Shown here piece after piece: positions 56,347-64,000 of a DNA stretch of 64,000 nucleotides. A program made the translations under genes and the position numbers. The stretch is from assembly GCF_007859935.1 (NCBI RefSeq), contig NZ_SJPO01000006.1:186001-250000 (forward strand), given 5' to 3'. Below the pieces are notes generated by a model. That model saw only the letters and a program-made list of their open reading frames with translations, was not told the origin of the DNA and searched no databases. The first letter of the stretch is position 1. Every line of letters starts with the position of its first letter. Source of the stretch: Posidoniimonas polymericola. GTDB taxonomy: Bacteria; Planctomycetota; Planctomycetia; Pirellulales; Lacipirellulaceae.

Positions 56347-58473
56347 ATGCACCACGCCGCTTCCATCCTCGTACTCGCCTGCACTTGCGTCACCGCCGTG
56401 GCCGCCGTGGCCGCCGAGGCGATTGATTTCGATACGGAGGTCCTCCCCCTGCTCTCTAAGGCGGGCTGCAACGCCGCCAGTTGTCACGGCAGCTCGGCCG
56501 GCCAAGCCGGCTTTCGCCTCTCGCTTTTTGGCGGGGACCCGGAATTCGACCACCGCTCGATAGCCCATGAGTTTGAAGCCAGGCGGATCGACTACCCGTC
56601 GCCGGCCGACAGCCTGCTGCTCGCCAAACCAACCGGCGTGCTGGACCACGGCGGCGGTGAGGTGCTAGAAGTTGGCGGCAAGACCGCGCAAACCATCGAG
56701 CGATGGATCAAGCAAGGCGCAACGCGTCGCGAGTCGCGAACGCTTAAGCGTATCGTTGTCACGCCAACAAGTTTTGAAACGGACCAGTTGCCGGCGGAGT
56801 TTCAGCTCCACGTCTTGGCCCAATTCGACGACCGGAGCGAACGCCGTGTCACGGCAGACACGGTCTATGTCAGCCAAGACGACGATGCGGTACAGGTCGA
56901 TCCGGCCGGGCGCGTTGCCGTGCGAAAGCCAGGGCAGCAAACGGTGATCGTCCGATTTGCCGATCAGGTGCGGGCCGTGACGATCGTTTCACCGCTCGGC
57001 ACGACCGTGCCAGAATTGCCAGAATCGTCGCGGAGCAATTGGATCGACGACGAGATCAATGCCAAGCTGGCGTCCCTCCGCCTCGCTCCGGCTGCGACTG
57101 CCAGCGACAGCGAATTCCTGCGCCGGGTCTCGCTCGACCTCACCGGCCGCCTGCAGGCGCCTGAGGTTGTCGAGAAGTTCTTGGCCGATAGCAACCCAAA
57201 CAAGCGAGCAGAGCTTATCGACGAGTTGCTCGGCTCTGACGAGTTTATCGACTACTGGACGCATCGCCTGGCGACGCAGCTACGGGTGCAAACGCCGGGC
57301 GCCGACACACAAGCGGCCGGAGCCCTCTACGATTGGCTGCGGGGGCAGGTTGCCGATGGCGTCGGATGGGACCATATCGCCCGCGAGATCGTCCTTTCAA
57401 CCGGCGACTCGCATCGCGTCGGAGCGGCGACCGTCCATCGGTTCTTTCCGACTGCCCGGGAGGAGGCGGAGTACATGAGCGAAACGCTGATGGGCGTTCG
57501 CCTCCGCTGTGCGAACTGCCACAACCATCCGCTGGACCTCTGGACGCAGGACGACTACCACGGCCTCGCGGCAGTGTTCGCCGGGCTCGAACGGGGGCAG
57601 GTGGTGCGATTCCGTCCGGGGGGTGAAGTCACCCACCCCCGCACCGGCGATGCCGCGGTCGCAAAGTTGCCGGGCGAAGGTTTCTTGACTCGCGAGGGCG
57701 ACTCCCGCGGAGCCTTCGCTGATTGGCTGATCAGTCGCGACAACCCCTATTTTGCCAGAGCCATGTCGGGGCGAGTTTGGGAGGCGCTGATGGGGCGCGG
57801 CCTCGTGACGCCGGTTGATGATTTGCGGTCGACCAATCCGCCCACCCACCCCCAGCTTCTCGATCGCCTGGCCGACGACTTCGCCACGGGAGGTTATCGG
57901 CTCCGGCCGCTCATCCGCAATATCTGCAATTCGGCTGCTTACCAGCGAGGTCGCCACACCGGCGATACCAGCTCGGCAGACGACCGATTCTACTCGTATT
58001 CGCTTCCAAAACCGCTTTCGGCCGAGGTGCTCGCCGATGCGATCAGCGACGTGACCGGTGTGCCCGACAACTACGCCGGCGCCACGCGGGCCATCAACGT
58101 GGTCGATCGAACCGTCTCCGCCCCCAAGCTCGAATTCCTTGACCAATGCCTGCCAGGCGAAGCGTGCCAAGGCGAGCAAATCGCTACCCGGGGAGTCGCC
58201 GCTCAATTGCACTTGATGAATGGCGATCTCTTGAACAAGAAAATCCAAGACCCCGATGGTCGACTCGCCTTACTATTGCAGTTGGAGAGCTCGACAGACC
58301 AGATCGTCCGAGAGTTTTACCTACGCGCGCTCCAACGGTTACCGACCGACGCCGAGCTAGCCAGCTGGGTTGAGCAGGTCGACTCGACTGACAACGAACA
58401 ACTGCGAGCCACGCGGCTCGAAGACTTTCTCTGGGCACTGCTGAATTGCCATGAATTCTCCACGAACAACTAG
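56347..58473 (+). CDS. DUF1549/DUF1553 secreted protein with cytochrome-like motifs
   Basis: A planctomycete secreted protein: leader, then a CxxxxCH site (CNAASCHGSS, C41, C46, H47) typical of the planctomycete cytochrome-type head, a BIG2-like strand region (TADTVYVSQDDDAVQVD), DUF1549 (FLRRVSLDLTGRLQ, GSDEFIDYWTHRLA) with a second heme-like CANCHNHPLDLW (C388, C391, H392), and DUF1553 (YFARAMSGRVWEALMGRG, QLHLMNGDLLNKKI). 708 residues from ATG 56347. It overlaps the next start by 23 bp. These pairs occur in large numbers in planctomycetes; substrate unknown, carbohydrate degradation is a common guess. Confidence 0.9.
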   Translation: MHHAASILVLACTCVTAVAAVAAEAIDFDTEVLPLLSKAGCNAASCHGSSAGQAGFRLSLFGGDPEFDHRSIAHEFEARRIDYPSPADSLLLAKPTGVLDHGGGEVLEVGGKTAQTIERWIKQGATRRESRTLKRIVVTPTSFETDQLPAEFQLHVLAQFDDRSERRVTADTVYVSQDDDAVQVDPAGRVAVRKPGQQTVIVRFADQVRAVTIVSPLGTTVPELPESSRSNWIDDEINAKLASLRLAPAATASDSEFLRRVSLDLTGRLQAPEVVEKFLADSNPNKRAELIDELLGSDEFIDYWTHRLATQLRVQTPGADTQAAGALYDWLRGQVADGVGWDHIAREIVLSTGDSHRVGAATVHRFFPTAREEAEYMSETLMGVRLRCANCHNHPLDLWTQDDYHGLAAVFAGLERGQVVRFRPGGEVTHPRTGDAAVAKLPGEGFLTREGDSRGAFADWLISRDNPYFARAMSGRVWEALMGRGLVTPVDDLRSTNPPTHPQLLDRLADDFATGGYRLRPLIRNICNSAAYQRGRHTGDTSSADDRFYSYSLPKPLSAEVLADAISDVTGVPDNYAGATRAINVVDRTVSAPKLEFLDQCLPGEACQGEQIATRGVAAQLHLMNGDLLNKKIQDPDGRLALLLQLESSTDQIVREFYLRALQRLPTDAELASWVEQVDSTDNEQLRATRLEDFLWALLNCHEFSTNN

Positions 58474-59791
58474 AGTCCGAGCGTCGTCCCGCGGCTTGGG
58501 GCGCCGCGACTTCCTGCAGGTCGGCGGACTGGCGTCCATGGGGCTCGGACTCGCGAGCTACTGCACGCGGTCTGCCGCTGCAGCGACAACTGCACGCGCC
58601 AAATCGTGCATTCTGATCTGGCTCGATGGCGGGCCCAGCCATCTCGAGACTCTCGACCCGAAGCCGGAAGCCAGCCGAGAAGTCCGTGGGCCGTTTGGCT
58701 CCATCGCCACCTCGGTTCCGGGCATCCACGTCAGCGAACTCATGCCACGCACGGCGGCGGCCATGCAGCATTCGGTGGTCATTCGCTCGATGACCTCGCC
58801 GCTCGGCGAGCACAACTTCGGCACACACTATCTCCTGACCGGCTTCAAGCCCACCCCCGCGCTCAACTACCCCGCGATCGGGTCGGTGGTGTCGCACCTC
58901 CAGCCCCAAATCGGCGATATCCCGGCGCACGTCGCCATCCCCGACATGCGTGTGGGTGGTGGCAAGTTTGTCGCCCCCGGCTATTTGCCAGGGGGGGTCG
59001 CTCCCTTCGAAGTGGGTGGCGACCCGGCCAAGCCGGACTTCCGTGTCCGCGATCTCGAGATGTTCCCCGGCATCGTCGACGAGCGGCTCGAACAACGCCG
59101 TCGCTACCTCGACCGGCTCAACGGTGCGCAGCACGCCGCCGAAACCGCCGCGCCTTCCGATCCCGCGTTCGAGCAAGCCTATCGACTGATGACCTCCCCC
59201 GCCGCCAAGCGGGCCTTCAATCTGGCGGACGAGAGCCCCGGTACGAAACGTCGCTACGGCGACCGATCGATCGGCCAGTGCTGCCTGCTAGCCCGGCGGC
59301 TCGTCGAAGCCGGCGTGCCGTTTGTCACTGTCAACAACCGGGGGTGGGATACCCACAACGACCTCGTCACGCGACTCAAGGAAGGCTACACAGGCGCGAA
59401 AGTTCCGGTTGGCCTCGTGCCCGCCCTCGACATGGCCTACTCGGCGCTGATTACCGATCTGCACGAGCGGCGTTTGCTCGACGACACACTGGTGGTGGTG
59501 ATGGGCGAGTTCGGGCGGACCCCGAAGCTGAATACGCAAGCCGGCCGCGACCATTGGCCGCGCGTCTTTAGTGTGATGCTGGCAGGGGCTGGAATCCCCG
59601 GCGGGCAGGTCATCGGCGCCAGTGACAGCATGGGCGAGAGCCCCATTGAACGACCGGTCACCCCAGCCGATCTGGCCGCCACCATCTATCAACTGCTTGG
59701 TATCGATCCGCAGCACACGCTCTACACCTCCGACGGTCGCCCCGTGCAGGTCAGCCACGACGGAACCCCGCTCAAAGAACTGGTGGGGTAG
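58451..59791 (+). CDS. Tat-exported DUF1501 protein
   Basis: DUF1501 proteins are AP-superfamily-like, found with DUF1549 proteins in the same operon. A Tat leader (GLGRRDFLQVGGLASMGLGL) is present. Family strands include CILIWLDGGPSHLETLDPKP, FGTHYLLTGFKP, GWDTHNDLVTRLKEGY and VVMGEFGRTPKLNTQAGRDH, the metal-site type segments of the family. 446 residues, normal length. The gene overlaps the DUF1549 stop. Its biochemical activity has not been shown to my knowledge. Confidence 0.9.
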   Translation: MNSPRTTRVRASSRGLGRRDFLQVGGLASMGLGLASYCTRSAAAATTARAKSCILIWLDGGPSHLETLDPKPEASREVRGPFGSIATSVPGIHVSELMPRTAAAMQHSVVIRSMTSPLGEHNFGTHYLLTGFKPTPALNYPAIGSVVSHLQPQIGDIPAHVAIPDMRVGGGKFVAPGYLPGGVAPFEVGGDPAKPDFRVRDLEMFPGIVDERLEQRRRYLDRLNGAQHAAETAAPSDPAFEQAYRLMTSPAAKRAFNLADESPGTKRRYGDRSIGQCCLLARRLVEAGVPFVTVNNRGWDTHNDLVTRLKEGYTGAKVPVGLVPALDMAYSALITDLHERRLLDDTLVVVMGEFGRTPKLNTQAGRDHWPRVFSVMLAGAGIPGGQVIGASDSMGESPIERPVTPADLAATIYQLLGIDPQHTLYTSDGRPVQVSHDGTPLKELVG

Positions 59792-59799
59792 AGAACTCT

Positions 59800-60765
59800 A
59801 TGTCCGTCCCCGCAAATTCGAGTCTCGCAGTATCTCTGATCGTCGCCCTTACGCTGACTTGCACTCCTGCTCGGGCACAATCGCCTGTCACAGCATTAGC
59901 GTTCGCGCCTCATGAGACGCGGCTCGTCGCCGGTTCGCAGTCGGGCATCGAAATCCGTCGATGGCCCGAACTACAACCGGTCGCCAGGCGAGATCTCGAA
60001 ATTCGCAGCATTCACGATCTAGCCTTCTCGCCAGATAGCAGTCGGCTGCTCGTCGGCGGCGGTGCACCAAGCGAGTACGGCGAATGGCAGATCGTCTCTT
60101 GGCCAGCGCTCGAAGTCGTCGCCAAGAGCATCTCGCACGATGATTCGATTGATTCTGTCGCCTGGCTCGCGGACGATCGTTTCGTGACCGCCGGCGCCGA
60201 TAGCAGATGCATTGTTTGGAAACTTAGTGGGGAGACCGCGGAACAAGTCGTGGCGATCGACGGCCATTCGCGGAGCGTGTTAAGTGTCGAAGCTTTGCGG
60301 GAGAATAATCTATTCGTTACGGCCGGTGTCGATCAGGTGTTGAGGGTTTGGCCAGCAGACTTGCCTCAAGTCGAGTCGCCACAACCAATCCGCAAACTCG
60401 ACAATCACACCGGCGCCGTGTGCGCTCTTGCCCTGTGCCCGGTCCAACGGCCGCTTCCGCTGCTTGCCTCGGCGAGCGTCGACAAGACAGTCCGGCTGTG
60501 GCAGCCCACCATCGGCCGATTGGTGAAGTTCGCAAGGTCGCCGGTCGAACCGACTTGCCTGGCTTGGAGCCGCGACGGGACCCGGCTTGCCGCTGGTTGC
60601 GCGGATGGCAAGTTGCGTATTATCAACCCGGCGACAGTGCAAGTCGATCAAACCTGCCACGGCGTCGACGGCTGGATTTACAGCGTCTGTGCCGCGACTG
60701 ACGGCAGTTTCGTCGTTGGTGGAACGCACGGCCTAATCACCCGCGTCGTGCCGTCGAGCGAGTAA
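59800..60765 (+). CDS. secreted WD40-repeat protein
   Basis: After a signal peptide (LAVSLIVALTLTCTPARA) the 321-residue protein consists of WD40 blades, e.g. VTALAFAPHETRLVAGSQSG, VAWLADDRFVTAGADSRCIVW, LLASASVDKTVRLWQPT and CLAWSRDGTRLAAGCADGKL. Six or seven blades would close a propeller. It is the last gene of the block and lies 8 bp after the DUF1501 gene, so it is likely an accessory scaffold for those enzymes. Codon use appears less GC-rich than in genes around 50 kb, by eye. Confidence 0.87.
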   Translation: MSVPANSSLAVSLIVALTLTCTPARAQSPVTALAFAPHETRLVAGSQSGIEIRRWPELQPVARRDLEIRSIHDLAFSPDSSRLLVGGGAPSEYGEWQIVSWPALEVVAKSISHDDSIDSVAWLADDRFVTAGADSRCIVWKLSGETAEQVVAIDGHSRSVLSVEALRENNLFVTAGVDQVLRVWPADLPQVESPQPIRKLDNHTGAVCALALCPVQRPLPLLASASVDKTVRLWQPTIGRLVKFARSPVEPTCLAWSRDGTRLAAGCADGKLRIINPATVQVDQTCHGVDGWIYSVCAATDGSFVVGGTHGLITRVVPSSE

Positions 60766-61106
60766 TCGCTGGCCGATTTAACTCACCGGTGGTAGTGGGT
60801 GAGGCAACGCCAAGCACCCAAGTGAGACTTGCGATCTAACACGCCGGGCGGGAAATCGGGCAGGTTTTGACGAACCACGTGCTCCAACCAGCGAAGTCGC
60901 AGCGATGAAGCGAAACGCCCGCGCCCGCTCACAATTCCCGGAATTGCCTGGTTCCCACCAAATCCGGCGTGGGCGTGATGGCTTAACACTCAAATCCCCG
61001 CCCTCCTCATTCGGCGCGGAGTGGTGTTTGAGCTCGGCTTTGCCGCGAGCACGCTTCCGCCTGCGGCACGGCCGTTCGGGAAAAACGGCGATGCACTCCG
61101 CCGCCG
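60766..61106. other. gap between WD40 and TatD genes
   Basis: No gene is recognised in these 341 bp. The right end (about 61070-61106) is the 3' flank of the intact TatD gene and matches the flank of the remnant at 54865-54898. No terminator with a T-run is seen. This is the right boundary of the four-gene block. Confidence 0.5.
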
Positions 61107-61916
61107 TTACCGGGGCGTGAACTCGAACCGCTCGCACTGCCCAAAGAACTCCAGGGGGTTCTCATACACCACCCTGCGGATCAGCGACTCTTCGTGGCCG
61201 CGGCGACGCATCTCAAGGATGAAGTCGGGCACGGCGGTTGGCTTGGACGGGCCCCAGTCGCCGGCGGAATTGACCATCAGCTGGTCGGGGCCGTACATCT
61301 CGACCATGTCGCACGCCCGCTCGGGCGTGCACTTGGAGGTCGGGTAGAGGGTCATGCCGGCCCAGAAGCCGGCCTCGCGGACCGGGCGGATGGTGTGCTC
61401 TTCGACGTGATCGATCAGCACACGGCCGCGGTTGATGCGACTGTCGCCGGTGAGCATGTCGAGGATCATCCGCGTCCCCTGGTGCTTGTCCTCCAGGTGC
61501 GGCGTGTGGATCAGGATCAGCTCGTCGGTGCGGGTCGCCAGGTCGACGTGCTCGAGGAACACGGTGGCCTCGTTCCTGGTGTTCTTGTTGAGGCCGATCT
61601 CGCCGATCCCCAGCACGCCCGGCCGCCCCAAGAACTCGGGGATCATCGCGATGACCTCGCGAGACAGCGCGACGTCCTCGGCCTCCTTGGCGTTGATGCA
61701 GAGCCAAGTGTAGTGCTGCAGGCCGTACCAGCCGGCTCTCTTTGGCTCGAAACCGGTGAGCTGCTCGAAATAGTCGCGGAAACCGTCGACGCTGCCGCGG
61801 TCGTAGCCGGCCCAGAACGCCGGCTCGCTCACCGCGACGCAGCCCATCTGGGCGAGCGTGCGGTAGTCGTCTGTGGTGCGGCTGACCATGTGGATGTGGG
61901 GGTCGATGTAGTCCAT
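61107..61916 (-). CDS. TatD-family metal-dependent hydrolase (EboB-like)
   Basis: A TIM-barrel amidohydrolase-type enzyme: metal ligands DPHIHM (H7, H9), GIGEIGLNKNT (Glu), LIHTPHLED (His), LIDHVEEHT (His) and VNSAGDWGPS (Asp). TatD relatives are annotated as DNases, but this group resembles EboB of the ebo cluster. 269 residues, complete. Its 3' end is duplicated as a broken copy at 54898, next to the ebo-like operon, supporting a link with it. The next gene upstream (61921) ends 4 bp before its start. Confidence 0.85.
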   Translation of the reverse strand: MDYIDPHIHMVSRTTDDYRTLAQMGCVAVSEPAFWAGYDRGSVDGFRDYFEQLTGFEPKRAGWYGLQHYTWLCINAKEAEDVALSREVIAMIPEFLGRPGVLGIGEIGLNKNTRNEATVFLEHVDLATRTDELILIHTPHLEDKHQGTRMILDMLTGDSRINRGRVLIDHVEEHTIRPVREAGFWAGMTLYPTSKCTPERACDMVEMYGPDQLMVNSAGDWGPSKPTAVPDFILEMRRRGHEESLIRRVVYENPLEFFGQCERFEFTPR

Positions 61917-61920
61917 GTGG

Positions 61921-62193
61921 TTACTCCCCGTCCTCCCGTCCTACCCCCATCGCGGCCCGCCAGTCGGGCTCGTACTCACGGCTGAACAGCAGCTGCAGCC
62001 GCTCGGCGCGGCCCGGCTGATCGTCCAGCAGCAGCTCGATCGCCTGCCGCAGCTTGGCGTGGCGGGGCTCGGCGGCCAGTTCGCCGGCGCCGCGGTCGAG
62101 CCGGTCGAGCGCCGCGGCGACCTCGAGCACCTTTGCGCGGATGATCAGAAACTCCTCGTCGAGGACCTGCGGGGCGGGGCGGTTGGACGGCAT
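61921..62193 (-). CDS. small helical protein coupled to TatD
   Basis: Start ATG 62193 (GAGGTGAAGCG upstream) gives a 90-residue soluble, mainly helical protein: APQVLDEEFLIIRAKVLEVA, RHAKLRQAIELLLDDQPG, LQLLFSREYEPDWRAAMG. Four bp separate it from the TatD start, so the two are surely coupled. Ebo clusters contain a protein of unknown function, EboA; whether this short protein is related cannot be told by eye. A longer frame upstream of 62193 is non-coding in appearance. Confidence 0.7.
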   Translation of the reverse strand: MPSNRPAPQVLDEEFLIIRAKVLEVAAALDRLDRGAGELAAEPRHAKLRQAIELLLDDQPGRAERLQLLFSREYEPDWRAAMGVGREDGE

Positions 62194-62398
62194 CGCTTCA
62201 CCTCTGCTTAGTCGGCGCGGCGGCGGGTTGTCCGCCGACGCTGTCTGTGCATCTTCGCCCGATCGGCCCGGCGACGCAACTCGACCGTCATAACCGTAAC
62301 GGCCGGCGTTTGTGTCGCAACCGCGGCGACTGCCGGCCGATGCTACTGGTCGGAGCGCCGCTGCGCGCTCACCAGCGCCGCTTACCCAACCGCTACGC

Positions 62399-64000
62399 AT
62401 GGCCACCACCCGCGGCATCGAAAGAACACTCCGCCTTCTGACCAGGACCGCCAACCCGGCCGCCATCGAGGTGCTGGACGCGGGGCTGCGGTCGGACGAG
62501 CCGGTCATGCGCGAGGCCGCCGCCCGGGCGTTGTCTCGGCGGCGGGGTTCCGCGTCGGTGCACACGCTGCTGCTGGCCCTCGCCGAGACCCCGCCCGACG
62601 TGCAGCGGGCCGTCTCCACGCCGGACGCCGCGCTGCGGCTGAGGCCCGGCGTTCTGTCCGCCATCAAGGGGGACGACCTGCACCTCTGCAAACGGGCCGC
62701 CCGCTACGCGCACGACGCCGGCGACGCCTACGTGCTGCCGACCCTCGCCGAGCAGTCCAGCAGGCCCGACCACCCGTACGGCCTCGGACTCGCGACAACC
62801 GCGCTGCACCTGGCCAAGCTGCTCTCCGAACGGATCTACACGCCCGATCAAGTTGCGCCCGACGGGCCGGTCCAGGACCCCGCGTTCCCCCGCCGGGCGG
62901 CGCTCAACGCGTTGATCCGGGCGGTCGACCTGTTCGGCAAGCACGGGCACCTCGAGCTGGTCGAGGCGTTCCTGCTCCTGGTCGTGCCCGACGATTTGGT
63001 GCTCCGCCGGGTGCTGACCGACCCGACCCACGCGGCGCACCAGCCGATGCTAGAATCACTGGCCAACAGCACCGCGCCCGGCGCCATGCACGTGGTGTGC
63101 GCGGCGTTGCTGCAGGAGCACCCGCCGGCGCCGTTGATCGGCGTGCTAACCTCGCGCACCGACCGAGCGTTTGTCGAGTACCTGCTCACCGACCTCGGCG
63201 AGCAGCCGCCGCTGCGGGCGCTCGAGTCTGCCCGCGGCCTGGCCGGCTTCGCCTGGGGAGAGCCGCAGCACCAGCCAACCTTGATGCAGCTGACCGGCCC
63301 GCAGCAGGCGACCGCGCTCAAGCTGCTGGCGGCGACCTCGATGAGCAAGCGCCGCTTGTCCGCCCTCTGTGAGGCGATGCTCGAGTCGGGCAAGGTCGAG
63401 GGCCGGGTCAGCGCCTGCCACGTGATTGGCGGGCTCAACTCGCGGGTCGCTTCGTCGCTTATCTCCCGCGCACTGACCGACCCCGAAAACGCAGTGGTCG
63501 CCGCCGCCACGACGCAGCTCCGCAACCGCGGCATCGACGGCTCGACCGAGAAGCTCATATCGCTGCTGGACCACCAGCACGAGTCCGTGCAGAAGGCGGC
63601 CCAGGGGGCGGCCCAGTCGAGCCTGCCGGAGCACAACTACCGCGCCTTCTGCGAGCGGTTCGACCTGCTCGAAGAGCCGGCCCGGCAGGTGCAGGGGCGG
63701 CTGGTCGGCAAGGCCGACCCCAAGTGCGCGGCCGCCGTGCGGCGGGACCTGTCGACCGCCTCGCCCAAGCAGCGGCTGCGGACGCTCGAAGTCGCCGGCG
63801 CGCTGGGCATCGGGGACCAGCTCTCCGAGGCGCTGCTCGAACACATCAGCGACGACGATCCGGCCATCCGTGCGGCCGCGGCCAGGGCGCTGGGCGGAGC
63901 CAAGAACGAGGCCGCCCGCAAAGCACTCACCGCCGCCCTCAAGGACAAGAACAGCACGGTCCGCGAGGCCGCGGATCAGGCCCTCGGACCGCTCCCGCCG
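62399..64000 (+). CDS. HEAT-repeat protein, 5' part (runs off the window)
   Basis: The plus-strand frame from ATG 62399 stays open for 534 codons to the last base. It has HEAT/armadillo-like helical pairs: DAGLRSDEPVMREAAARALS, DPENAVVAAATTQLRNRG, EHISDDDPAIRAAAARALGG and LKDKNSTVREAADQALG. There is no signal peptide. HEAT-repeat proteins act as scaffolds; partners unknown. Long open frames on the minus strand here (for example 62393-63040) are shadows of this GC-rich gene. Start has weak upstream signals, so an upstream alternative is possible. Confidence 0.8.
   Translation, partial: MATTRGIERTLRLLTRTANPAAIEVLDAGLRSDEPVMREAAARALSRRRGSASVHTLLLALAETPPDVQRAVSTPDAALRLRPGVLSAIKGDDLHLCKRAARYAHDAGDAYVLPTLAEQSSRPDHPYGLGLATTALHLAKLLSERIYTPDQVAPDGPVQDPAFPRRAALNALIRAVDLFGKHGHLELVEAFLLLVVPDDLVLRRVLTDPTHAAHQPMLESLANSTAPGAMHVVCAALLQEHPPAPLIGVLTSRTDRAFVEYLLTDLGEQPPLRALESARGLAGFAWGEPQHQPTLMQLTGPQQATALKLLAATSMSKRRLSALCEAMLESGKVEGRVSACHVIGGLNSRVASSLISRALTDPENAVVAAATTQLRNRGIDGSTEKLISLLDHQHESVQKAAQGAAQSSLPEHNYRAFCERFDLLEEPARQVQGRLVGKADPKCAAAVRRDLSTASPKQRLRTLEVAGALGIGDQLSEALLEHISDDDPAIRAAAARALGGAKNEAARKALTAALKDKNSTVREAADQALGPLPP

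Noticed and set aside
62393..63040. Minus-strand frames at the right end (also 62848-63636 and 63146-63844)
   Set aside because: They are shadows of the plus-strand HEAT-repeat gene, which stays open to the window edge.

Overview
The window reads as one contiguous piece of a high-GC planctomycete chromosome, most likely from the Pirellulales side of the phylum. This placement is an inference from gene content: DUF1549 (cytochrome-c type) and DUF1501 secreted proteins, a DUF1704 QEGLA-motif protein, a DUF6498 membrane protein, an OprP-type porin, PEP-CTERM tails, an SUMF1 domain fused to a planctomycete-type cytochrome c, and an ATP synthase operon whose F0 subunits carry unusual extracytoplasmic additions. 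No rRNA, tRNA, CRISPR array, transposase or phage gene was recognised.

Layout. 1-2 kb: the end of an HlyD-type adaptor and a secreted protein of unknown function. 2.5-4.25 kb: a Vsr mismatch endonuclease beside a cytosine-C5 methyltransferase, preceded by a 0.55 kb gap with GTTTTGTCC inverted repeats. 4.25-6.9 kb: three leftward membrane-protein genes (HMA-like/DUF454, DUF6498, aquaglyceroporin). 7.1-11.7 kb: a phosphorelay operon with a soluble PAS histidine kinase and four receiver proteins (two REC-only, one REC-HDOD, one REC-degenerate HD-GYP). 11.8-20.4 kb: DUF1704 protein, a 40-cysteine secreted protein, an OprP porin, an S10 carboxypeptidase, LarE, a UVR-motif protein and a DUF4912 protein.

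20.9-29.6 kb: a complete F1F0 ATP synthase operon (atpZ, atpI-like, atpB, E, F, H, A, G, D, C). Subunit a has a large insertion before its first membrane helix. Subunits b and c have leader-like N-termini, and b has a His-rich acidic segment. The F1 gene junctions hold GC-rich hairpins, and the D/C junction holds a 153-bp inverted-repeat element.

29.9-42.1 kb: a PEP-CTERM multicopper oxidase, a CNNM-type transporter, a second PEP-CTERM protein followed by a strong terminator, then a possible catabolic neighbourhood: GH28, a PLP enzyme of the D-cysteine desulfhydrase type, a Tat-exported Gfo/Idh oxidoreductase, an SUMF1-cytochrome c fusion, a PhyH-type dioxygenase and an AraC regulator. 42.2-44.4 kb: a coupled pair of membrane-anchored unknowns. 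44.4-46.0 kb: DnaA with a tandem-repeat linker. 46.5-49.7 kb: GNAT, an unknown exported protein and a THUMP-like methyltransferase.

49.7-54.8 kb: a tight rightward operon resembling the ebo metabolite-traffic cluster: TIM barrel, UbiA (EboC-like), second TIM barrel (EboE-like), AP-superfamily protein (EboF-like), then AIM24 and a small membrane protein. A frameshifted 3' remnant of a TatD-like (EboB-like) gene sits just downstream. The intact TatD gene, followed by a small coupled gene, lies 6 kb further on, past a four-gene block (thioredoxin-fold-like, DUF1549, DUF1501, WD40). This suggests the block was inserted into, or rearranged with, an ebo-like locus. A HEAT-repeat gene runs off the right edge.
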